Source: an uncultured Collinsella sp.
Lineage (GTDB): Bacteria; Actinomycetota; Coriobacteriia; Coriobacteriales; Coriobacteriaceae
Assembly (NCBI GenBank): GCA_902388545.1
Contig: CABMPS010000020.1
Span: 1 to 16,747 of the forward strand
Reading direction: 5' to 3'
DNA: 16,747 bases
Numbering within the stretch: position 1 is the stretch's first letter; each line of letters opens with the position of its first letter. A program made the translations under genes and the position numbers. The notes under the pieces are model-generated. The model was given only the letters and a program-made list of their open reading frames with translations, was not told the DNA's origin and ran no database searches. Positions 1-7,929 of this stretch are shown in pieces.

Positions 1-15
1 TAATGACGTCGACAG

Positions 16-32
16 GCGGGGGGGGTCCCCGC
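16..32. other. GC-only hairpin upstream of mraZ
   Basis: An inverted repeat pairs GCGGGG (16-21) with CCCCGC (27-32) around a 5-nt loop. No T-run follows, so it is not a convincing intrinsic terminator. It lies in the leader of mraZ and could be an attenuator-like structure or chance in G-rich sequence. The rest of positions 1-68 holds only the mraZ ribosome binding site; no TGGGN-type MraZ boxes are visible. Confidence 0.3.
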
Positions 33-68
33 GTACGTGCCATCTGAGTAACCGAGGGGAGGGCGCAC

Positions 69-503
69 ATGGGAATGACTGGTGCATACGAGCGCAATCT
101 CGATGCAAAAGGTCGTCTGTCCCTGCCTGCACCCCTTCGCGAGGAGCTTGGAGAGCACGTTCGCGTGTTCAAAGCCCTGGATGTCGATGCTCTGTACGTG
201 TTCTCTGCCGAGGCCTTCGATAAGTGGGTCGAAGGACTCTTCGCGGGTCGTGAGGGCCACGAGGGTTTTAACCCGCGTGACATTAATGACCAGAAGCTCA
301 TGAGGGCGATCAACAAGCGCACCACGTCGATGGACGTGGACAGCGCCGGTCGTATCGGTCTTTCCGAGTCTCTCCGCAAGCAGGCGAACCTCGACCGCGA
401 GGTCACGGTTGTGGGCAACTACGACCACCTTGAGGTTTGGGACCGCGCTACGGCCGATGAGGACGATGACGATGAGGCCCTGCTGGACCTCTTCTTCTCG
501 TAA
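69..503 (+). CDS. mraZ: MraZ, transcriptional regulator of the dcw cluster
   Basis: MraZ is a DNA-binding protein of the SpoVT/AbrB fold that forms ring oligomers and controls its own dcw cluster. The 144-aa product has the two expected tandem swapped-hairpin domains, each with the family DxxGR core: DAKGR at residues 12-16 and DSAGR at 91-95. The length is normal, and the C-terminus is an acidic run (DEDDDD, about 130-135) before LLDLFFS. The ATG at 69 is chosen because a purine-rich Shine-Dalgarno (GGGGAGGG, 56-63) lies 5 nt upstream; an ATG at 75 is a weaker alternative. It is first in the cluster, 20 nt before rsmH, the usual mraZ-rsmH pair. Identification is secure; target sites would lie mostly upstream of the window. 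Confidence 0.96.
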   Translation: MGMTGAYERNLDAKGRLSLPAPLREELGEHVRVFKALDVDALYVFSAEAFDKWVEGLFAGREGHEGFNPRDINDQKLMRAINKRTTSMDVDSAGRIGLSESLRKQANLDREVTVVGNYDHLEVWDRATADEDDDDEALLDLFFS

Positions 504-523
504 GGGCAAGGCACGGGTAACGG

Positions 524-1487
524 ATGGAGCGTGGGATCTTGACACAAGAATATCGGCATGAACCTGTCATGCTCGGCGAAGTACTTGAATCGCTGCGGCT
601 AAAGAGCGGCTCCGTTGTCTGCGATTGCACCCTTGGCGGTGCCGGCCATTCGGTAAAGATGGCCGCGCAGGTGGGGGAGACGGGCCTTTTGCTCGGCGTC
701 GATCAGGACGACATGGCCCTCGAGGCCGCTGGCGCCCGTCTGGACCGCGAGGTTCCCGGCGTTCCGCACCAGCTGCTGAAGGGCAACTTCGGCGACTTGG
801 ACGAGCTGCTTTGCTCGGCCGAGGTGCCCGGGGTCGATGGCTTCCTGTTCGATTTGGGCGTTTCGTCGCCGCAACTCGATATCCCTGGCAGGGGCTTTTC
901 GTATAACGAGGACGCCCCATTGGACATGCGGATGGATCCGGGTAATAACCTTAAACGCAGCTGAGGTCATCAACACCTATAACGAACACGACCTCGCCCG
1001 GATTCTACGCGTCTACGGCGAAGAGAAGTTCGCCTCGAAGATCGCGCGCGAGATCGTGCGCCGCCGCGAGCAAGAACCGATCGAAACTACCGGCCAATTT
1101 GTCGAGATCATCAAGGCGGGTATCCCGGCTGCCGCTCGTCGGCATGGCGGACACCCGGCCAAGAAAAGTTTCCAGGCCATTCGCATCGAGGTCAATCACG
1201 AGCTCGATGTGCTCGAACGAGGGCTTGATGCCGCCACCAGGTGGCTCAATCCGGGCGGACGTATCTGCGTCATCTCGTATCACTCGCTTGAGGACCGTAT
1301 CGTAAAGAATCACTTTAAGGAGATGAGCCAGGGGTGCACGTGTCCGCCGGAGATTCCGGTGTGCGTGTGTGGCAACGTGCCGATACTCAAGGTCATCACC
1401 CGCAAACCCCTGGTTGCCCAGCCTGATGAGGTTGAGCGCAACCCTCGGGCGAGATCAGCCAAAATCCGCGTGGCGCAGCGTCTGTAG
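524..1487 (+). pseudogene. rsmH: RsmH 16S rRNA C1402 N4-methyltransferase, frameshifted
   Basis: RsmH (MraW) uses SAM to methylate N4 of C1402 in 16S rRNA. The N-terminal half (524 to about 949) carries the SAM-binding loop CTLGGAGHS (residues 35-43), the acidic GVDQDD and the FDLGVSSPQLD motif. It then runs into a stop at 962-964. The rest of the family sequence resumes one base later in another frame (LNAAEVINTYNEHDL from 951) and continues through VISYHSLEDR and the cysteine-rich segment to TAG at 1485-1487. Skipping one C at 949/950 gives a continuous 320-aa protein of normal family length with no missing residues. The start is probably the ATG at 524, with TTG 539 possible. The identity is sure. 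Whether the break is real, a sequencing error or recoding is open. Confidence 0.9.
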
Positions 1488-1577
1488 GCGCGACCGCGCG
1501 ATATTGGACCTCCCGCTCGCACCATAAACGAAGCTTAAACACACTACCAACGTACTCGGGATGGGAGGCGGCATATC

Positions 1578-2048
1578 ATGGGCTACAACACTTCAAGCGC
1601 AGCACTCGCCTATGATATGAACGCCATGCCCGCCTATCGTGAGACGCCGCAGGCCCCCGTTGCTCCCCGTGAGCAGCGCACGCCGCGCTTTGATGTCTAC
1701 ACGGGCGCGGGCCGTCAGGCAAACCAGGCGGTAAGCCCGGTTTTCATGAGCGTTCTTAAAACGTTTTGCATCATTGCGGCTATCTTCATGACGATCGGCG
1801 TCGCCCGCGTGGCGCTCGCCGGCGTTACGGCCCAGGTGCTCAACAGCAACGCCGAGCTTACCAACACGCTCGAAAAAGCGACCGATGAGAGCTCCGACCT
1901 GGAGGTCATGCATTCGGTCTATGGCGCCGACACGCGCATTCGCGACCTTGCGGGCGCTTATGGCATGGTGGAGCCCAGCGAGAGCGTTACACTTGACTTT
2001 TCGCAGGATGCAGCCGCGGGCGCCAACGCGACCGCGGCCGCTCAGTAG
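1578..2048 (+). CDS. ftsL: FtsL-like bitopic division protein
   Basis: FtsL is a small single-pass membrane protein that forms the FtsQ-FtsL-FtsB (DivIC) complex activating FtsW-FtsI at the septum. The 156-aa product has a cytoplasmic N-terminus of about 55 residues, one membrane helix (about 56-77), a short coiled-coil-like stretch (about 84-113) and the ending IRDLAGAYGMVEPSESV, which matches the usual FtsL pattern of an arginine-led helix then GMVxPxxxV. The tail is Ala-rich. FtsL diverges strongly, so the call rests on topology, this ending and position between rsmH and ftsI. The start ATG has a GGGAGG Shine-Dalgarno (1563-1568). The 90-nt gap upstream shows no firm promoter. It lies 17 nt before ftsI. 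Confidence 0.82.
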   Translation: MGYNTSSAALAYDMNAMPAYRETPQAPVAPREQRTPRFDVYTGAGRQANQAVSPVFMSVLKTFCIIAAIFMTIGVARVALAGVTAQVLNSNAELTNTLEKATDESSDLEVMHSVYGADTRIRDLAGAYGMVEPSESVTLDFSQDAAAGANATAAAQ

Positions 2049-2065
2049 CAAGACGGTAGCTGAGT

Positions 2066-3928
2066 ATGACAAATGACTATCGCCGCGGTTCCGATGGGGG
2101 CCGCGGTTCTGGACGTCCCTCGTCGCGGGGACGTTCTGGTTATCAAGGAACGGGTCGGCAATCTTACAACGCCGGGCAGTCCCGTGGCAACGACCCGGCG
2201 TCGCGACTTCGCGGCTCGGGCGGCCCTCAAGTGCATAACACCAGGTCGCGCAAGAGTTCGTCGACCGAATGGCTCACAGGCACGCCTCTGCCTCGCCGCA
2301 AAGCCGTCATGGGCCTCATTGGGCTTGGCTTGGGCTTGGGCGTCTTTCGCCTTGCCGGCTATCAAATTGTCGAAGCCGATAAACTGCGCGAGCGTGCCGA
2401 TGCGCGCCGCCTGCTTGCGCAGACCCTCTATGCCAAACGTGGCACCATCTACGACCGCAACGGTAACGTGCTGGCGTCGTCGGTCGAATGTCGCAACATC
2501 GCCGTGAACCCCCAGCTTGTCGAGGATGTTGACAAGACGGTGTCGGCGCTGGTCAAGGCAACTGGAATCGATAAAAAGACCTGCCGCAAGCTCGTTGAGT
2601 CCGATGGAACCTGGGTGTATATCAAGCGCCAGGTGGACGAAGACGACGCTGCGGCGCTGGAGAAGAAGAACCTGCCCGGCGTGCTTTTTGAGCAGGCCAT
2701 GAAGCGCGTATATCCATACGGCAATCTGGCATCGCAGGTGCTGGGTGTAGTGAATGTAGACAACGACGGCTTGACGGGTCTCGAAAAGCAATACAACAAG
2801 CTTCTGACCGGCACGAACGGTTCTCTCGTACGCGAGCGCGCGAGGGACGGCAGCTATATCGCGGGCGGTGCCTATAAAAAGGTGGCTGCGGTCGACGGCG
2901 TTGATCTCGTGACGACGCTCGATGTCAATATCCAGCGTGCGGCCGAGGATGCCCTGGCAGAGGCTGTCGAGAAGACAAAGGCCAAGAACGGCTCGGCGCT
3001 GGTCACCGATCCTACGACAGGCGAGATCTTGGCAGCCTGCTCGTATCCGACCTACGACCAGACCAATTTGGAAAACGCCAAGACCGAGGATATGAACCTG
3101 CGCCTGGTCACCGACGCCTACGAGCCCGGCTCGGTCTTTAAGACGCTCGTGGCGGCCGGCTTCGACTTGGGTGTCGTGCGGTCGAGTACGTCGTTTGAGG
3201 TGCCGGCGAGCATCAAGGTGGGCGACGATACCGTCACCGATGCCGACAAGCGCGACTACGCCATGACCATGGATGTGCGCGAGATGATGCGCCGTTCGTC
3301 CAACGTGGGATTTGTCCTGGTGGGGCGCAAGATCGGTGCCGACGACTTTGCCGCCTATGTGGACAAGTGGGGCATCGGTCACAGCTCTGGTGTCGATTTT
3401 CCGGGCGAGAGCCTGGGCATCGTCAAGGAGCGTGACCAGTATGACGGCGCCACGCTGGGCTCGATGAGCTTTGGACAGGCGCTGTCTGTCTCGCCGATTG
3501 AGATCGCACGTGCCGTGGGCGGCATCGCCAACGGCGGCGTGATGATGACCCCGCACTTCTATAAGTCCAGCAAAGGCGACGAGAAGGACTGGGGCGAAGG
3601 CGAGCGCGCGATTTCGGAGGACGCCGCATCCCAGGTGACATCGTGCATGCAGACGGTCGTGTCGGAGGGAACGGGCGTTGGCGGCGCGGTTGACGGCTAT
3701 GACGTGGCGGGTAAGACCGGTACGGCCGAACGTGCCGACGAGAACGGCGGCTACCTCAAGGAGAACTACATGTCGTCCTTTATGGGCTTTGCACCGGCAC
3801 AATCGCCCAAGGTGCTGTGCTATATCACGCTCGACGGAACGCCGAGCGGCTCAGATGCCGCTGCGGTGCCGTTCCAGTCCATTATGGCCAACGCGCTCGA
3901 CGTGCTGGGTATCCCACACACGAAGTAG
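2066..3928 (+). CDS. ftsI: FtsI, septal class B penicillin-binding protein (transpeptidase)
   Basis: This D,D-transpeptidase crosslinks septal peptidoglycan and is the target of beta-lactams. In the 620-aa product, residues 1-80 form an Arg/Gly/Ser-rich, probably disordered cytoplasmic tail. A membrane helix follows (about 81-98), then the PBP dimerisation domain beginning RGTIYDRNGNVLA (125-137), and the transpeptidase domain. All three catalytic motifs are present: SVFK (S356 nucleophile, K359), SSN (411-413) and KTG (550-552). There is no PASTA domain after the catalytic domain; the protein ends soon after it. The ribosome binding site is weak, which fits coupling to ftsL 17 nt upstream. 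The long basic tail is the unusual part. Placement beside ftsL supports FtsI rather than an elongation PBP2. Confidence 0.95.
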   Translation: MTNDYRRGSDGGRGSGRPSSRGRSGYQGTGRQSYNAGQSRGNDPASRLRGSGGPQVHNTRSRKSSSTEWLTGTPLPRRKAVMGLIGLGLGLGVFRLAGYQIVEADKLRERADARRLLAQTLYAKRGTIYDRNGNVLASSVECRNIAVNPQLVEDVDKTVSALVKATGIDKKTCRKLVESDGTWVYIKRQVDEDDAAALEKKNLPGVLFEQAMKRVYPYGNLASQVLGVVNVDNDGLTGLEKQYNKLLTGTNGSLVRERARDGSYIAGGAYKKVAAVDGVDLVTTLDVNIQRAAEDALAEAVEKTKAKNGSALVTDPTTGEILAACSYPTYDQTNLENAKTEDMNLRLVTDAYEPGSVFKTLVAAGFDLGVVRSSTSFEVPASIKVGDDTVTDADKRDYAMTMDVREMMRRSSNVGFVLVGRKIGADDFAAYVDKWGIGHSSGVDFPGESLGIVKERDQYDGATLGSMSFGQALSVSPIEIARAVGGIANGGVMMTPHFYKSSKGDEKDWGEGERAISEDAASQVTSCMQTVVSEGTGVGGAVDGYDVAGKTGTAERADENGGYLKENYMSSFMGFAPAQSPKVLCYITLDGTPSGSDAAAVPFQSIMANALDVLGIPHTK

Positions 3929-4056
3929 GGGGTTACAATCTTTGGGGCGTGGTTTGTTGTCCCATATGAGGGGTGTTCACATGCCCTGCACCACGCATGC
4001 GCGGCGCTGGGATACAATACGCCGATAGCATTATTTAGGTTTACAGGGGAGCTGCA
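3929..4056 (+). promoter_or_regulatory. ftsI-murF spacer with possible promoters
   Basis: This 128-nt gap interrupts an otherwise tightly packed cluster. It contains two TACAAT hexamers resembling a sigma-A -10 element, at 3934-3939 and 4013-4018. The second is the better placed, 39 nt before the murF start. Neither has a good TTGACA-like -35 at 16-18 nt, so promoter activity is only possible. No small gene or terminator hairpin with a T-run is evident. The murF Shine-Dalgarno AGGGGAG lies at 4046-4052. In many actinobacteria murE sits here; it is absent. Confidence 0.35.
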
Positions 4057-5481
4057 ATGATAGAGATCGCCGTCAACAACCTCGCGGCCGCAACAGGGGC
4101 CCGAACCGTGACGGGAGAAGTCGATCGGGTATGCCGCGGGTGCGTTATCGACTCGCGCCAGGTCGAGGAAGGGACGATTTTCGTCGCCTTTCCCGGTGAA
4201 AACGTCGACGGCAATGATTTTGCTTCCCGTGCCGTCCAGTCGGGTGCCGGCGCCGTCGTGATGACGCGTGAGCCCGAGGCCGAGCTGGTCTCGCTGGCGC
4301 AGGACAAGGGCTGTGCCATCTTGCTGACCGATGATCCCGAGGAGTTTCTGCTGCGTTTGGCGCACGCGTATCGCCTGGAGCTTGGCTGCCTGGTCGTTGG
4401 CATTACCGGTTCCATCGGCAAGACGACGACCAAGGACGTTCTCGCCGCTGTGCTCGCCAAGCGCTATCGTGTCTGGGCCACCAAGGGCAATTTCAATAAC
4501 CTGATCGGCATGCCGCTCACGGTGCTTTCCGCTCCGGCCGATACCGAGGTCCTGGTGCTCGAGATGGGCATGAACCATTTCCACGAGATCGAGCGCCTGT
4601 CCCAGTCCGCCAATCCCAACCTTGCCATCGTGAGCAAGATCGGCACCTCTCATATCGGCATTTTGGGCAGCCGCGAGAACATCGCCCGCGCTAAGGCCGA
4701 AATTGTCCAGGGCATGTGCGCCGCCGGCGACTATTTGCCGCTGCTGGTTTTGGGCGGCGAGGACGATTTTACGCCGTTCATTCGCGATACGTTCGCCCAG
4801 CCTGCTGGTATCGACGTGATGCTGGCCGGTGTCTCTGACGATGATGAGGTCCGCGCCCGCGACGTTCGCGTTGATGACGAGGGCCGTCCGGTCTTTACAC
4901 TCGATTTTGGTCAGGGCGAGACAATCGATACCATGCTTGCCATCCCCGGCGTGCAGTCCGTTCCTAATGCCGTTAAGGCCGCCGCGGTTGCCTATCGCCT
5001 GGGCGTGACGCCCGAGCAGATCGATGCTGCCTTTAGGGGTCTTACGATCACCGGGCACCGCCAGGAGATCAAGCGCGCCAAGAGCGGTGCACGCATCATC
5101 GACGATTCCTATAACGCCAGCGCCGAATCGATGGCAGCCGGCCTCGATCTGCTGTGCTCGCTTTCATGCACGGGGTCTCGCATGGCGATCCTGGGCGAGA
5201 TGGGCGAGATGGGCGATGAGGCTCCTCGCATGCATGAGCTCGTGGGCGCCTATGCCGCCGCCAAGAAGCTCGACATGCTGGCGTGCGTGGGTGGTGAGCT
5301 GGCCCAGCTTATGGCCGATGCCGCGCGCATGATGGGCATGGACGAGGACCGCATCCAGGTGTTCTCCGATTATCAGCAGGTGCTCGACCGCATGGGCGGC
5401 GCGCTTGAAAAACATGATGTTGTATTGGTCAAGGGTTCCCGCTTTGTTGAGCTCGACCGCTTTGTGGAAGGTGTGTGCTAG
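4057..5481 (+). CDS. murF: MurF, UDP-MurNAc-tripeptide:D-Ala-D-Ala ligase
   Basis: MurF uses ATP to add D-Ala-D-Ala to UDP-MurNAc-tripeptide, completing the cytoplasmic pentapeptide precursor. The 474-aa protein shows the MurF N-terminal substrate domain (IDSRQVEEGTIFVAFPGE, 31-48), the Mur-ligase P-loop GITGSIGKTTT (115-125, K122), and the central-domain stretch GNFNNLIGMPLT that is typical of MurF. The C-terminal domain has DDSYNAS (349-355) and an ILGEMGEMG segment (379-387). Length is normal for the family. The ATG at 4057 follows AGGGGAG closely. The gene starts a tightly packed run, with only 3 nt to mraY. The absence of murE beside it means the third-residue ligase must be encoded elsewhere. 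Confidence 0.96.
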   Translation: MIEIAVNNLAAATGARTVTGEVDRVCRGCVIDSRQVEEGTIFVAFPGENVDGNDFASRAVQSGAGAVVMTREPEAELVSLAQDKGCAILLTDDPEEFLLRLAHAYRLELGCLVVGITGSIGKTTTKDVLAAVLAKRYRVWATKGNFNNLIGMPLTVLSAPADTEVLVLEMGMNHFHEIERLSQSANPNLAIVSKIGTSHIGILGSRENIARAKAEIVQGMCAAGDYLPLLVLGGEDDFTPFIRDTFAQPAGIDVMLAGVSDDDEVRARDVRVDDEGRPVFTLDFGQGETIDTMLAIPGVQSVPNAVKAAAVAYRLGVTPEQIDAAFRGLTITGHRQEIKRAKSGARIIDDSYNASAESMAAGLDLLCSLSCTGSRMAILGEMGEMGDEAPRMHELVGAYAAAKKLDMLACVGGELAQLMADAARMMGMDEDRIQVFSDYQQVLDRMGGALEKHDVVLVKGSRFVELDRFVEGVC

Positions 5482-5484
5482 CCC

Positions 5485-6504
5485 ATGTTCGGCAATCCCT
5501 CGTATCCAACGTATCAGGCTTTTTTGGGGCTTGGCATCGCCGCAGCCATTGCGCTGCTGCTCATGCCGTGGTGGATCAAGCTGCTCAAGGTCGAGGGTAT
5601 CGGCCAGCAGGTTCGTGCCGACGGCCCCAAGCGTCATTTGGTTAAGCAGGGAACGCCCACCATGGGTGGCGTTGTCATCCTCGTCGCGATCTCGTTGACC
5701 TGCCTGCTGATGGGCAAGCTCACCACCGAGCTCGTACTCGTACTGCTCGCCACGCTGGCGACCGGCGTGCTGGGCCTGATCGACGACCTGACCTCCGTTA
5801 CGCATGGGCGCTCGCTCGGTCTGACGCCTCATGCCAAGATGATCGGCCTAACCATTATCTGTGTCACCTTTACGGTACTTGCCGTCAACTGGTGCGGCGT
5901 CGCCCCCGAGATTCGTTTTCCCGGTGGGTTGACGATCGACCTTGGCGTGCTTTCGACCACCATCTGCGGCTATTCGTTCCCGTGGCTCTATATTGTCTTT
6001 TGCTGGCTGATGATTGCCGGTCTTTCTAATGCCGTGAACCTGACCGATGGCCTTGACGGTCTTGCAGGCGGCACCTCCATGATCGCCATGCTCGCCATGG
6101 CTGCCATGGCGTTTTTGCACGGAGACGTGAACCTGTCCATCTTCTGCACCGCGTGTGCCGGTGCCTGCCTGGGCTTTCTGTGGTTCAACTGCTATCCGGC
6201 GAGCATCTTTATGGGTGATACCGGCTCGCTTGCTCTGGGCGCCGCGTTTGCCTGTACGTCCATCATGACTAACACCGAGGTCGTCTCCCTCATCATCGGT
6301 GGCCTGTTTATCGTTGAGACCCTGTCGGTCATGATTCAGGTTGTCTACTTCCACTTTACGCACAAGCGCGTCTTCCTTATGGCGCCCATCCATCATCATT
6401 TCGAAAAGAAGGGTTGGGCCGAGACCAAGGTCGTCATCCGTTTTTGGATTATCGCTGCGGCATTTGGTGCCGTTGGCCTTGCTCTGTTCTTCCAGTTGGG
6501 ATAG
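5485..6504 (+). CDS. mraY: MraY, phospho-MurNAc-pentapeptide transferase
   Basis: MraY is the integral membrane enzyme that transfers phospho-MurNAc-pentapeptide from UDP to undecaprenyl phosphate, making lipid I. The 339-aa product is strongly hydrophobic with about ten membrane helices and the usual length. Family signatures are all visible: KQGTPTMGG (54-62), the Asp pair in GLIDD (D100, D101), NLTDGLDGLAGG (185-196), FMGDTGSLALG (242-252) and the histidine motif PIHHHFEKKG (301-310). It begins 3 nt after the murF stop, with GGAAGG about 12 nt upstream, so translation is probably coupled. Its TAG stop overlaps a GTG (6504-6506) that may have been the original murD start. Confidence 0.97.
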   Translation: MFGNPSYPTYQAFLGLGIAAAIALLLMPWWIKLLKVEGIGQQVRADGPKRHLVKQGTPTMGGVVILVAISLTCLLMGKLTTELVLVLLATLATGVLGLIDDLTSVTHGRSLGLTPHAKMIGLTIICVTFTVLAVNWCGVAPEIRFPGGLTIDLGVLSTTICGYSFPWLYIVFCWLMIAGLSNAVNLTDGLDGLAGGTSMIAMLAMAAMAFLHGDVNLSIFCTACAGACLGFLWFNCYPASIFMGDTGSLALGAAFACTSIMTNTEVVSLIIGGLFIVETLSVMIQVVYFHFTHKRVFLMAPIHHHFEKKGWAETKVVIRFWIIAAAFGAVGLALFFQLG

Positions 6505-6546
6505 TGGTCTTTCCTGCCTCTTGCTGATGTCTTTAGCCTGCTCGTT

Positions 6547-7920
6547 TTGGGTCAGGGCAAATCCGGTCTCGATGTCGCCCGCTGGGCGCTGGCACATCCC
6601 GAGCGCGTAAGCGCCGTTACCGTGTATGGCGGCGGCACCTCTGAGCCCAATGACGCCACGCGTGCGCTCGAGGCTGCTGGTGCGTCGTTTGTCTATGGGA
6701 CCGAACAGGTCGAGGGCGCCTATGACGCATGCGTGACGTGCCCGGGCATCTCGGAGTTCTCGGGCTTCTTTAAGGCCGGGCGCGAACATGCCGCCCAGAT
6801 TATGGGTGAGCCAGAGTTTGCCTATCGCCTGTCGCCCGATAACTGGATTGCCATCACGGGCACCAACGGCAAGACGACCACCACGTCGCTGACCGATTAT
6901 CTGCTCAAGGCTGCCGGCGAGGCCAGCGTAGCTGTCGGCAACATCGGCGAGCCGCCGGTCAACGAGATTGACGGCCGAGCCCGCAACGAGTGGTTTGTGG
7001 CTGAGCTCTCGAGCTATCAGATTGCTACGACCACCGAGCTCCACCCTCGTGTGGCGGTGCTGCTCAACATCACTCCCGACCACTTGGGCTGGCATAAGAG
7101 CCATAAGAACTATGCGCTTGCCAAGATCAAGCTGTTTGACAATATGGTCGATGACGATCTGGTGGTTGTCGACGTCGAAGACGCCGGCATTCACGAGTTC
7201 GATGAGTACATCTATACGCCGGGTCGCCGCATCTGCAAGGTCGCTTTTGACGAGCCCGAGGGTGCAGACGCCGCCTTTGTGCGCGACGGCAAAATGGTCG
7301 TGCGCCTGAAGGGCGTCGAGACTCAGCTTGTCGCCACGTCCGAACTCAAGATCTCGGGCCATCACAATGTTATCAATGCCCTGTACGCTGCCACGGCTGC
7401 CCTGGCAGTCGGTGCCAATCCCGAGGGCATTTGCCGCGGTCTGGCCTCGTTCCAGCCGCTCGAGCACCGCGTGGAGCCGTGCGGCGAGATTGACGGAGTG
7501 CGCTACGTCAACGATTCCAAGGCGACCAACACCGACGCGGTCGAGAAGGCACTGACGGCATTTCCCGATGACAACGTGATCTTGCTGCTCGGCGGCCACG
7601 ATAAGGGCACGCCGCTCACGGACTTCGCGCGCGTCGTTATGGATAACGTGCGCTCGGTCGTCTGCTTTGGCGATGCGCGCGAGCGCTTTACCGCCGCTAT
7701 GGACGAGGCCGATGTCGATGGCGATGTGGATATCGCCCAAGCGGATGACCTACGCGATGCCGTGGACGTTGCCCGTTCGCTGTCGAGCCGTGGCGACGTG
7801 ATCTTACTTTCTCCTGCCTGCTCTTCGTTCGATGAGTTCTCGGGCTATGAGGAGCGCGGCCGCGTGTTTAAGGACTACGTGGCTCAGCTTGCCGCTGCAG
7901 CGAAATCGCAAATGGAATAG
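6547..7920 (+). CDS. murD: MurD, UDP-MurNAc-L-Ala:D-Glu ligase, start codon problematic
   Basis: MurD adds D-Glu to UDP-MurNAc-L-Ala using ATP. The body is canonical: GQGKSG N-terminal loop, P-loop TGTNGKTTT (104-112 counted from the TTG), AELSSYQ (152-158), NITPDHL (174-180), EHRVE (306-310), VNDSKATNTDA (321-331) and GGHDKG (349-354). The only standard start in this frame after the mraY stop is TTG 6547, which has no Shine-Dalgarno and would cut off the first beta strand of the Rossmann fold. In-frame sequence upstream (PLADVFSLLVLGQG) looks like genuine MurD N-terminus but offers only CTG 6514. A GTG at 6504, overlapping the mraY stop, would give a full N-terminus if one C at 6513/6514 were removed. 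So the true start is uncertain and a one-base insertion is suspected. Confidence 0.88.
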   Translation: MGQGKSGLDVARWALAHPERVSAVTVYGGGTSEPNDATRALEAAGASFVYGTEQVEGAYDACVTCPGISEFSGFFKAGREHAAQIMGEPEFAYRLSPDNWIAITGTNGKTTTTSLTDYLLKAAGEASVAVGNIGEPPVNEIDGRARNEWFVAELSSYQIATTTELHPRVAVLLNITPDHLGWHKSHKNYALAKIKLFDNMVDDDLVVVDVEDAGIHEFDEYIYTPGRRICKVAFDEPEGADAAFVRDGKMVVRLKGVETQLVATSELKISGHHNVINALYAATAALAVGANPEGICRGLASFQPLEHRVEPCGEIDGVRYVNDSKATNTDAVEKALTAFPDDNVILLLGGHDKGTPLTDFARVVMDNVRSVVCFGDARERFTAAMDEADVDGDVDIAQADDLRDAVDVARSLSSRGDVILLSPACSSFDEFSGYEERGRVFKDYVAQLAAAAKSQME

Positions 7921-7929
7921 GGGTTGCCG

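Noticed and set aside
837..964. Treating the second half of rsmH as a separate gene starting at 837
   Set aside because: Between 837 and 950 that frame encodes no RsmH sequence, while the other frame does; the family sequence is continuous only if the frame changes at 949/950.
2042..3802. Long open frame on the minus strand (586 codons) opposite ftsI
   Set aside because: It mirrors the codon structure of a high-GC gene with all PBP catalytic motifs on the + strand; the product is His/Arg/Ala-rich with no family motif or ribosome binding site.
5848..7740. Long open frame on the minus strand (630 codons) opposite mraY and murD
   Set aside because: It spans two well identified genes on the other strand and its translation shows no domain; it is a GC-driven shadow.
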